The position numbers and the translations under genes are program-made. DNA of 52,334 nt from an uncultured Ruminococcus sp. Its GTDB lineage: Bacteria; Bacillota; Clostridia; Oscillospirales; Acutalibacteraceae. The DNA lies in NCBI GenBank assembly GCA_902785355.1, contig CACZYF010000007.1, forward strand, positions 1-52,334, in the 5' to 3' direction. Numbering within the stretch: the first letter of the stretch is position 1; every line of letters starts with the position of its first letter. A model generated the notes under the pieces. The model had not been told where the DNA came from, ran no database searches, and saw nothing but the letters and a program-made list of their open reading frames with translations. Shown in pieces: positions 16,858 through 23,416 of the stretch.

Positions 16858-17967
16858 ATGGCGTCAGGAACAATAACCGTGAGTTTATCAATGAGCCAAA
16901 CAGGCACAAAAATAATGATGTACCATTCAGATTGTGCCAAAACGGCACAGCGGTTATTATCCGATCACAATCATTTCGTCGTAAATGCCGTCAATATGTG
17001 GAACGGCAAAAAGTTCAACTGTAACGAAGGCGTGTACTGGCGGTTCCGAGCACTGTCTGATCAGCTGTGCGCCGAACACCATTTGACGGTCATCAAGAAT
17101 CCGCAGGGTAAAACGCCACGAAGCATTTACTTTGCGGAGAAGAACGGCGAGCCTACCAAGTTCAATCTCATGCGGCAGGCGATCGACTACGCTGTTGATC
17201 ACGCATTGAGCTTTAAGGAGTTCAAAAACATTCTGTTCGATCAGGGCTATATCGTGAACTTCAATGAAAACCGCACCTACTGGACGATCCGCTCCGTTAA
17301 CAGCAAAAAGAGCGTTCGTATGATCCGGCTGGGCGAGGAATACGGTAATCAAGCAATTCAGCGGCGTATCTATGAAAAGTCTGATAGATCTGCATGGCAG
17401 CGCAATCGAGAATACTATGCCGAGCAGAAAGAAATGCGGTATTTCCAACCGAGGCGATTTGTATTCCGCGGCAATTTCAAGAGAACAAAGAAGCATACGG
17501 GGATATACGCCCTTTATCTTCATTACTGTTACCTATTAGGCAAACTCCCGAAGTTTCACCAGAGACAACCGCTGTCGCCTGAGATGAGAGAAGCTTGGCG
17601 TCACCTCGATCGTATATCCGCTCAGGTGACCTTGCTATCCCATAAGAAGCTGAACACCTTAGAAGATGTCAGCGGCTTTATACAAGAAACCGATTCTTCC
17701 ATCAAAGAGGTAACAGCCGTGCGGCAGAAACTCTACAACAAACTGCGGCGTTGTGATGACGACGAAAAGAGGACGGAGTTACTGTCCCGCCGAGATGACT
17801 GCACAACGCTGTTGAAACAGCTGCGCAAAGAAAAGCGGATTGCCCAAACCATCATTGAGGACAATCCCAAGATCAAGGAAAACATCCGTATCGAAACGCA
17901 GGCTATCAACAAAGCCTACGGGTTGGATACCAAACAAAAATATCATACAAGGAGTTACGAACGATGA
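16858..17967 (+). CDS. Relaxase (MobA/VirD2 type), N-terminally truncated
   Basis: 369 residues from the ATG at 16858. Similarity to Firmicute mobilization relaxases begins abruptly at 'SDHNHFVVNAVNMWNGKKF', the end of the histidine triad motif III, and continues with 'YWRFRALSDQLCAEHHLTVI', 'FKEFKNILFDQGYIV' and a long basic coiled-coil tail. The catalytic tyrosine motif I and the first metal-binding His, normally 100 or so residues upstream, are missing in all three plus frames. So it probably cannot nick oriT. The frame is otherwise open and its stop overlaps parB (ATGA), so the C-terminal part may still be made. In Tn4451 the equivalent protein is TnpZ. Confidence 0.75.
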   Translation: MASGTITVSLSMSQTGTKIMMYHSDCAKTAQRLLSDHNHFVVNAVNMWNGKKFNCNEGVYWRFRALSDQLCAEHHLTVIKNPQGKTPRSIYFAEKNGEPTKFNLMRQAIDYAVDHALSFKEFKNILFDQGYIVNFNENRTYWTIRSVNSKKSVRMIRLGEEYGNQAIQRRIYEKSDRSAWQRNREYYAEQKEMRYFQPRRFVFRGNFKRTKKHTGIYALYLHYCYLLGKLPKFHQRQPLSPEMREAWRHLDRISAQVTLLSHKKLNTLEDVSGFIQETDSSIKEVTAVRQKLYNKLRRCDDDEKRTELLSRRDDCTTLLKQLRKEKRIAQTIIEDNPKIKENIRIETQAINKAYGLDTKQKYHTRSYER

Positions 17968-18827
17968 CAAATATATCAATAACAAAACTACACCCATTCA
18001 AAGACCATCCCTATAAGGTGCTCGATAATGACGAGATGAACAGCCTGATCGAGAGCGTTCAGGAACACGGCATCCTGTCGCCGCTGATCGTCCGTCCTTT
18101 AGAGGGAACAACAGACCAATATGAGATCATCTCGGGATACCGCCGTTTCCGCGCGGCACAGAAGGCAGGGCTTAGTGAAGTCCCTGCCTTTATTCGTCCC
18201 GTCAGCCGAGACGAGGCGGCGATCATGCTGGTGGACAGCAACCTCCACCGTGAGCATATCCTGCCCTCGGAGAAAGCCTTTGCTTATAAGATGAAAGCAG
18301 AGGCGCTCAAACAGCAGGGTAGACGAACTGATTTAACTTCGGGACAAATTGTCCCGAAGTTCGACAAAAACCGCACTACTGCGGTCATCGGTGCAGAGTC
18401 AGGAGAGAGTTACAAAACTGTTCAGCGCTACATCCGCTTAACCAACCTTATCCCCGAACTGCTTGACCTGATGGACAAGGGCAAGATCGCTTTTTCCGTC
18501 GGCGTGGAGCTGTCCTACCTTCCTCCTGAGATACAGCAGGAATTATACGAGATCATCGACCGTGAGGATTGCACACCGTCCTATTCACAGGCGTTCCGTC
18601 TCCACAAATCTTTCAATAACTGCTCCCTGACCCGTGAGGGGTTAGCGGCGGTAATGTCAGAGGAAAAGCCGAATCAAAAGGAAAAGGTGAGCTTTAAGTA
18701 CGATGATCTCCGCAAGTATTTTCCGGACAGCTATTCGGTCGGAGATATCCAGCGATATATCCTAAACCTTGTAGCGAAAGATTATCAGCGCCAGCATAAC
18801 CGCAGCAGGGGAGGTGACGCACGATGA
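17964..18827 (+). CDS. ParB/Spo0J-family partition-type protein
   Basis: 287 residues. The N-terminal ParB CTPase/nuclease-like domain has 'HPFKDHPYKV', 'VQEHGILSPLIVRPL', 'IISGYRRFRAAQKAGL' and 'VDSNLHREHILPSEKAFAYK'. It is followed by the helix-turn-helix region ('VQRYIRLTNLIPELLDLMDKGKI'). No ParA gene accompanies it, typical of ParB-like proteins on integrative elements, where they act in regulation or oriT-region binding rather than partition. Overlaps the relaxase remnant and the next gene by ATGA, so all are translated as a chain. A 27-base palindrome inside the gene may be its own binding site. Confidence 0.92.
   Translation: MTNISITKLHPFKDHPYKVLDNDEMNSLIESVQEHGILSPLIVRPLEGTTDQYEIISGYRRFRAAQKAGLSEVPAFIRPVSRDEAAIMLVDSNLHREHILPSEKAFAYKMKAEALKQQGRRTDLTSGQIVPKFDKNRTTAVIGAESGESYKTVQRYIRLTNLIPELLDLMDKGKIAFSVGVELSYLPPEIQQELYEIIDREDCTPSYSQAFRLHKSFNNCSLTREGLAAVMSEEKPNQKEKVSFKYDDLRKYFPDSYSVGDIQRYILNLVAKDYQRQHNRSRGGDAR
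18335..18361. promoter_or_regulatory. Perfect palindrome inside parB (parS-like candidate)
   Basis: Arms AACTTCGGGACA and TGTCCCGAAGTT around AAT. It encodes part of a variable linker ('SGQIVPKF') between the N-terminal and DNA-binding parts of ParB, so protein constraint is weak there. Its GGGACA/TGTCCC halves recur in the intergenic inverted repeat at 16603-16626. Confidence 0.5.
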
Positions 18828-19030
18828 AGGATCTTGATATGAATGACCATACGAAGCAATACCGCTCGATCGGTGGGCATCGTATCAGCATCTCTTTTGC
18901 AAAGGATCCCAACCCTGAGCTGTTCACTCAGCTCAGGGATATCCTGCTCACTTGCTCCGACACTTCACACATTTGTCCCGATCCCCCGAATGATGATACA
19001 ATTTCATCATCAGACAAGGAGGCGTCGTAA
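18824..19030 (+). CDS. TnpW-like transposon protein
   Basis: 68 residues. The core 'YRSIGGHRISISFAKDPNPELFTQLRDILL' resembles the short TnpW family ('IGxTTYxVxxHFxxxxxExxxxKxxxI'), with an added acidic Ser-rich tail. It overlaps parB by ATGA and its TAA overlaps the recombinase start (TAATG). Function unknown; in Tn4451 relatives it sits near the recombinase as here. The family match is by eye and moderate. Confidence 0.6.
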   Translation: MKDLDMNDHTKQYRSIGGHRISISFAKDPNPELFTQLRDILLTCSDTSHICPDPPNDDTISSSDKEAS

Positions 19031-20646
19031 TGGAAAAGAATCGTGTATGTTGCCTGTACCGTGTATCGACAGACAAGCAGGTGGACTATGACACCAATCA
19101 CGAAGCGGATATCCCGATGCAGCGCAAAGCCTGTCACCGCTTTGCGGAAAAGATGGGTTGGACGATCGTTCATGAGGAACAGGAGGACGGTGTTTCGGGA
19201 CACAAGATTCGTGCCGAGAATCGTGACAAGATTCAGGCGATCAAAGAGCTTGCCCGCAAGGGGAAGTTCGATATCCTCCTTGTGTTCATGTTCGACCGAA
19301 TCGGACGTATCGCCGATGAAACGCCGTTCGTTGTCGAATGGTTTGTCAAAAACGGCATTCAGGTATGGAGTACACAGGAGGGTGAACAGCGCTTTGATAA
19401 CCATATCGACAAACTGCTCAATTATATACGATTTTGGCAGGCTGACGGCGAAAGCGAAAAGACCTCTATCCGTACACGCACCAGCCTCGGTCAGATGGTG
19501 GAGGAAGGACACTACAAAGGCGGCTCACCTGCTCTCGGTTATATGCTGGTCAAGAGCGGTCGTCTGAACAAGCGCAAGCATGAGCTGTATGATCTGAAAG
19601 TCAGTGAGAACGACGCCGCAATCGTCCGATTGATCTTTGATAAATATACCAAAGAAGGTATCGGTATGCAGAAGATCGCCAATCTCTTGAATGACGGCGA
19701 TTATCCCAACCCTACCGGGAACCGATGGTCGTACAACACCATCCGCAATGTCATCCACAATCCGACCTATACCGGGTATCTCAGAAGCGGCGACAGCCGT
19801 TCGCCCTTCATCCCTGAATTGCAGATCATTTCGCAGGAACAGTTCGACAGGGCGCAGGAGATCGCAAGCCAAAGGGCAAAGGTCATGAACAACAAACCGC
19901 GTGTGCCGATGAACATGAAGGGCAATGCGCTGTTGTCGGGCAACGTCTTTTGCGGTCACTGTGGCTCAAGGCTTCACCTATCCACCGCTTGCAAGTATTA
20001 CACGAAGAAGGACGGAACCCTTGTTAAGAAACCCCGCGTCCGATATGTCTGCTACGGCAAGACGAGGAAAGCTACCGTGTGCGACGGTCAGTCGATCTAT
20101 ATGCAAAAGAAGCTCGACAGTATCGTCGAGAGCGTCGTGAAAGAGGTCTTTGAGCGTATCAAGGGCGTTCCTAAGAGCGCCGTTATCAGCTCACGGTACG
20201 AAGAGGAGCTGACGATCAGAAAGACGAATCTCAAGCGCCATCAGTCCGAATATGCCAAGGAGGTTGATAAGCTGAATAAGCTCCGCTCAGAGGTCGTGAA
20301 GTCCATTCAGGGAGAGAGTGCCTTTTCTCAGACAATGCTCGCCGGATTGGTCGAGGAATCCGAAGCAAGGATGCAGAGCTTGAAGGAACGCTGTGATGAA
20401 GCGCAGCGTGAGGTGGAATCCTCGGAGAACCTTATCAAAGACCTGAATACGCAGTACGATGAGATCATCTCATGGTCGAGCCTGTATGACAGCGCGTCCA
20501 TAGAAGCGAAAAAGATGATCGTCAATTCGATGATTAAACGCATCGACGTTTACCGCAACTATGACCTGAACATCGAGCTGAATATGAATATCCGCCAGTT
20601 CTTCCTCGGGATGGATGAGCAGGAAAGCTATCCGATCACAGCGTAA
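19030..20646 (+). CDS. Large serine recombinase (TnpX-like)
   Basis: 538 residues. N-terminal resolvase domain with the nucleophile S13 in 'YRVSTDKQ' and the active-site arginine motif 'FDRIGRIADE'. Then comes the recombinase domain ('ALGYMLVKSGRLNKRKHELY', 'GIGMQKIANLLN', 'IRNVIHNPTYTGYL'), a zinc ribbon ('VFCGHCGSRLHLS', then 'YVCYGKTRKATVCDG') and a coiled-coil at about residues 390-480. This is the transposase that excises and inserts Tn4451-like elements through a circular intermediate. Complete, so the element may still move in cis. A relic of a related recombinase C-terminus lies at 8941-9039. Confidence 0.95.
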   Translation: MEKNRVCCLYRVSTDKQVDYDTNHEADIPMQRKACHRFAEKMGWTIVHEEQEDGVSGHKIRAENRDKIQAIKELARKGKFDILLVFMFDRIGRIADETPFVVEWFVKNGIQVWSTQEGEQRFDNHIDKLLNYIRFWQADGESEKTSIRTRTSLGQMVEEGHYKGGSPALGYMLVKSGRLNKRKHELYDLKVSENDAAIVRLIFDKYTKEGIGMQKIANLLNDGDYPNPTGNRWSYNTIRNVIHNPTYTGYLRSGDSRSPFIPELQIISQEQFDRAQEIASQRAKVMNNKPRVPMNMKGNALLSGNVFCGHCGSRLHLSTACKYYTKKDGTLVKKPRVRYVCYGKTRKATVCDGQSIYMQKKLDSIVESVVKEVFERIKGVPKSAVISSRYEEELTIRKTNLKRHQSEYAKEVDKLNKLRSEVVKSIQGESAFSQTMLAGLVEESEARMQSLKERCDEAQREVESSENLIKDLNTQYDEIISWSSLYDSASIEAKKMIVNSMIKRIDVYRNYDLNIELNMNIRQFFLGMDEQESYPITA

Positions 20647-20661
20647 TAAGAAAATAGTAAT

Positions 20662-20686
20662 CCGCCTGCTCACTGCGAGCAGGCGG
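20662..20686 (+). terminator. Hairpin after the recombinase gene
   Basis: CCGCCTGCTC-actgc-GAGCAGGCGG, a ten-pair GC-rich stem 15 bases past the recombinase stop. No clear U-run on the plus strand; on the minus strand it is followed by ATTACTATTTTCTT, so it could also end the leftward gene at 20743. Confidence 0.6.
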
Positions 20687-20742
20687 AGATAATAATATTA
20701 CCTATTGTTTTACTTAAGAGTAACTTTTATATTCCGTCTATT

Positions 20743-21231
20743 TTACCAATACAAATCTACAAAAACATATACTTCTTCTTTTCCGTTAAGGACGTGTTTA
20801 TATTTTGTTTTAAATAGACCATGAACTGGAACACTATCATGCATTTTTATACACTCACTGTGTAAATCAATGATTATGAATCCATCTTTGATCAGTTGAT
20901 CATTTACTTTACTTAACACTCTGCTATCTAACTCTTTTTTGCTTAAGATAAGAGGGTCGTATGTCGCGAATCCTCCAGTTAGAAACAATACTTTGCTAAA
21001 ATCTAAAGGGTCATTGTCGTAATGCAGATTAAATCCAAGGTTTTGCTCTGAAACAGATACAGTCCCTATTTTCGATAAATATCCTCTTATATGATTGCTT
21101 TTGACCTGAGCAGCCATTTCGGCTTCTCTATGAATAATATCTATTATATTTTTTATATAGATATCACAGGTAAACTGAATCCTTTCATCAACAGATCCAT
21201 TGATATTATTAAGCGCGTCAACAAAAGTCAT
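20743..21231 (-). CDS. Hypothetical protein (162 aa), AT-rich
   Basis: The start at 21231 (MTFVDALNNINGS) has GGGAGAG 6 bases upstream; a longer frame to 21312 would run through the tRNA terminator hairpin and add an unrelated hydrophobic tail. The product is soluble-looking, with no membrane segment. N-terminal half is helical ('IYIKNIIDIIHREAEMAAQ'), the C-terminal half strand-rich ('FIIIDLHSECIKMH', 'KEEVYVFVDLYW'). No family recognised. Its AT-rich codon use differs from the flanking core genes, which with its place between a transposon and a tRNA gene points to transfer. Confidence 0.6.
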   Translation of the reverse strand: MTFVDALNNINGSVDERIQFTCDIYIKNIIDIIHREAEMAAQVKSNHIRGYLSKIGTVSVSEQNLGFNLHYDNDPLDFSKVLFLTGGFATYDPLILSKKELDSRVLSKVNDQLIKDGFIIIDLHSECIKMHDSVPVHGLFKTKYKHVLNGKEEVYVFVDLYW

Positions 21232-21274
21232 AGTAATCTCTCCCAAAAAAGATTTGACGGAAATTAATGATATG

Positions 21275-21309
21275 AAAAGAAAGAGTATCATGAAGATACT
21301 CTTTCTTTT
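21275..21309 (-). terminator. Terminator of the tRNA-Ala transcript
   Basis: Perfect 15-pair stem AAAAGAAAGAGTATC / GATACTCTTTCTTTT with a five-base loop, beginning four bases after the tRNA CCA end, with TTTT closing the arm on the minus strand. Confidence 0.85.
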
Positions 21310-21312
21310 CAC

Positions 21313-21388
21313 TGGTGGAGATAAGCGGATTCGAACCGCTGACCTCTTGAATGCGAACCAAGCGCTCTACCAACTGAGCTATACCCCC
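21313..21388 (-). tRNA. tRNA-Ala (anticodon CGC)
   Basis: 76 bases with encoded CCA. Acceptor GGGGGTA / TATCTCC, D arm GCTCAGTTGGTAGAGC, anticodon arm CTTGG-TTCGCAT-TCAAG with anticodon CGC (reads GCG), variable AGGTC and T arm AGCGG-TTCGAAT-CCGCT. The acceptor opening GGGGGTATAGCTC is typical of Firmicute tRNA-Ala. Several G-T pairs occur in the acceptor stem but all arms close. Confidence 0.93.
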
Positions 21389-21544
21389 GTGTCAAATGTA
21401 TGAAATTGTAGATGTCGGACTCACCATTATTGAATGGCGGGTCGGAGGCATCGTAAAACGATGTCGACGACAAAAATTATCTATGGGTTGCGTAAGCCAC
21501 CCTGTCGGGCTACCAACTGAGCTATACCCCCATAACGCTTTAGT
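21389..21544 (-). other. Spacer between tRNA promoter and intact tRNA
   Basis: No coding sequence seen. It contains a short hairpin (CATCGT-TTT-ACGATG near 21455-21471) and the tRNA 5' fragment at 21510-21531. The interval looks like leftover sequence inserted between the original tRNA promoter and the tRNA that is now used. Confidence 0.5.
21510..21531 (-). repeat. Truncated duplicate of the tRNA-Ala 5' end
   Basis: 22 bases, GGGGGTATAGCTCAGTTGGTAG, identical to the first 22 of the tRNA at 21388. The sequence then diverges completely (CCCGACAGGGTGGC), with no anticodon arm. It starts where a tRNA would be expected after the promoter at 21545-21573. Confidence 0.8.
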
Positions 21545-21573
21545 ATTATACAACATATTTTCGGATTTGTAAA
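21545..21573 (-). promoter_or_regulatory. Consensus promoter upstream of tRNA fragment and tRNA-Ala
   Basis: TTTACA (21573-21568), 17-base spacer, TATAAT (21550-21545) on the minus strand. The fragment starts 14 bases after the -10, as for a tRNA with a short leader. Confidence 0.8.
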
Positions 21574-21707
21574 GTGCTAAGAATAAAATTTTTTATATTC
21601 TTTCAAATCGGCATTCGTATTTCGTTCCTATAGAAAGTAAAACGCTGATAATGCATTCCAATCAGGCAAGCAGTGAATTTCGGTTGACACAGCCTGAGGT
21701 TTTTGAT

Positions 21708-23018
21708 ATGATTAATCTGTCAGAAAACGTTGATAACCTATCATTTTATGAAAAGAAGAGTGATATCACGATGGATAACAAAAAACAAAAGAAGTTTACT
21801 CTGCCGGCGATCAGTAAATTCGAGCAAAATGTGCTCAGCTTCATCCAGCAGCACCTGTTGATGATCGCGATGTTTGCGGTGACGGCGCTTGCGCTGATCA
21901 TTCGGTTTATGCTACGCGAAAATGTTTCGGGCGACGCCTATTACTACCTGCTGCCGTGGTATGATACCATCAAGGCAGGCGGTTTCAAGAGCCTGTCCCA
22001 GCCGGTCGGCAACTACGGGATCCTATACCAGTTCTGCATCACCTTGTTCACTGTTCTGCCGATGAAGCCGCTTTATACCTACAAGCTGTTCTCGGTCATC
22101 TTCGATTTCCTGTTAGCGGCGTTCGGTATGCATGTCATCATGAAGCACGAGACATCTCACCGCGAGCTCAAGGGCGTGTTGATGTATGCCGCCGTTCTGC
22201 TCTCTCCGATCGTGTTTCTCAACTCCGCCTACTGGGCGCAGTGCGATGTGATCTACACCTACTTCTGCGTGCTGTCGGTGTATGAGATGTACCGTGACAA
22301 GTATCTGCCCTCGATGATCCTGTTTGGTGTGGCGATCACCTTCAAGCTGCAGGCGATCTTCGTCCTGCCGTTCCTGCTGTTCTGCTATCTGTACAAGAAG
22401 CGCTTCTCCATCCTCTATTTCCTGACGATCCCCGTGACCATGATCGCGCTGTCGCTTCCGGGTATCGTGATGGGGCGCGGCGTTTTCGAGGTGTTCACCA
22501 TCTATTTTGAGCAGACAACGACCTATCAGCAGATGACGATGAACTATCCCTCCTTCTGGACGCTGTTCCAGAACGCTTCTCTGGATGAATTCTATCAGAA
22601 GTTCCATACCGCGGCGACCCTGCTGACCGTAGCGGTGCTGGGTGTGTATATGGTTCTGTGGATCAAGAAGAAGATCCCGCTCAATCTGCGCAACTCGTTC
22701 TCGATGGCGTTTATCATTTCCTACACCTGCGTGCTGTTTCTGCCCGCGATGCATGAACGCTACGGCTTTATCTATGAGATCCTCGCGATCTTCCTCGCGT
22801 TCTGGTACTACAAGACCATCCCGATGCTGGTGCTGATGTATTTCACCACCTTCGGCACCTACAGCCACTTCCTCTTCGCGTACGGTATCGACAGTGTGCG
22901 GTTCGCGTGGTTCAATGTGCTGGTCTATGTGGCGTATGTCATCTATCTGCATAAGCAGATGTTCAAGACCGCCGAGAGCGACGACGCCCCGAAGCTGTCT
23001 CAGCCCGCCAAAGCATAA
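21708..23018 (+). CDS. Polytopic membrane protein, GT-C glycosyltransferase type
   Basis: About 436 residues with roughly ten hydrophobic segments. The first large loop reads 'GDAYYYLLPWYDTIKAGGFKSL' and 'NYGILYQF', the lumenal/extracellular acidic loop pattern of GT-C enzymes that use polyprenyl-phosphate sugars. 'SAYWAQCDVIYT' and 'MHERYGF' fit the same superfamily. It may add a sugar to a cell-surface glycan; donor and acceptor unknown. Start uncertain: the ATG at 21708 has GAGG 7 bases upstream; ATGs at 21651 and 21771 are also possible. Monocistronic, ended by the hairpin at 23096. Confidence 0.75.
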   Translation: MINLSENVDNLSFYEKKSDITMDNKKQKKFTLPAISKFEQNVLSFIQQHLLMIAMFAVTALALIIRFMLRENVSGDAYYYLLPWYDTIKAGGFKSLSQPVGNYGILYQFCITLFTVLPMKPLYTYKLFSVIFDFLLAAFGMHVIMKHETSHRELKGVLMYAAVLLSPIVFLNSAYWAQCDVIYTYFCVLSVYEMYRDKYLPSMILFGVAITFKLQAIFVLPFLLFCYLYKKRFSILYFLTIPVTMIALSLPGIVMGRGVFEVFTIYFEQTTTYQQMTMNYPSFWTLFQNASLDEFYQKFHTAATLLTVAVLGVYMVLWIKKKIPLNLRNSFSMAFIISYTCVLFLPAMHERYGFIYEILAIFLAFWYYKTIPMLVLMYFTTFGTYSHFLFAYGIDSVRFAWFNVLVYVAYVIYLHKQMFKTAESDDAPKLSQPAKA

Positions 23019-23095
23019 GCCTCATTTATTTGAGGATACTACAGCTCTTGGAAATAAATATGTTTAGGAGCCTGCATCATACTTTATAAAAAGAT

Positions 23096-23131
23096 AAGCG
23101 CTTCCCGTTCATTAACGCGGGAAGCGCTTTT
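23096..23131. terminator. Bidirectional terminator
   Basis: Stem AAGCGCTTCCCG / CGGGAAGCGCTT followed by TTTTC on the plus strand and TATCTTTTTAT on the minus strand, between convergent genes. Confidence 0.85.
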
Positions 23132-23144
23132 TCATATCTTTAGG

Positions 23145-23360
23145 TCAATCTTCATCCCTCGGAGCTTTGACAAAGTGATGCACGAGGAACAGCATGATGA
23201 TACCGCCGATCAGGTTGCCGATCCATACCCACTTCTGATCCAGCTGCATGCCGGTGGTGTTGGTGTACCAGAGCTCGGCGCCCATCACCAGCCCCAGCAT
23301 CGCCAGCGTGACGATGAGGGAGATCAGCCACTCTTTCCAGTTGAATTTCTTCTTTTTCAT
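23145..23360 (-). CDS. Small membrane protein (71 aa)
   Basis: Starts MKKKKFNWKEWL at the ATG at 23360 with GGAAGG upstream. Two hydrophobic segments ('LISLIVTLAMLGLVMGAEL' and 'WIGNLIGGIIMLFLVHHF') separated by a short polar loop, with a positive N-terminus and a charged C-terminus. No family recognised. It lies downstream of the 766-residue membrane protein gene's end on the same strand and could be a separate small transcript. Confidence 0.7.
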   Translation of the reverse strand: MKKKKFNWKEWLISLIVTLAMLGLVMGAELWYTNTTGMQLDQKWVWIGNLIGGIIMLFLVHHFVKAPRDED

Positions 23361-23416
23361 ATATAACACCTTCCGTCAGCGTTATAGTATAGCATAAGCT
23401 TTCGTGATTTGCAACA

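Larger units (their letters stand above)
11890..20690. mobile_element. Tn4451-like mobilizable element carrying an RdRP-like polymerase
   Basis: Eight or nine genes in two divergent blocks. Leftward: polymerase, its coupled partner, a small 57-residue protein and TnpV. Rightward: a 62-residue ORF, a relaxase remnant, ParB, a TnpW-like protein and a large serine recombinase at the right end. TnpV, TnpW and a TnpX-like recombinase are the hallmark set of Tn4451/Tn4453 transposons, but no resistance gene is present. The boundaries given are only the outermost hairpins; no convincing terminal repeat or core dinucleotide could be picked by eye. Confidence 0.75.

Noticed and set aside
16858..17967. 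Functional relaxase
   Set aside because: The catalytic Tyr motif and first histidine region are absent upstream in every frame.
18824..19030. Excisionase (Xis) for the recombinase
   Set aside because: Too short and without a winged-helix pattern; the TnpW-type core fits better.
22113..22952. A 279-codon open frame antisense to the GT-C gene
   Set aside because: Highly charged, His-rich translation with no domain; a codon-bias shadow of the sense gene.
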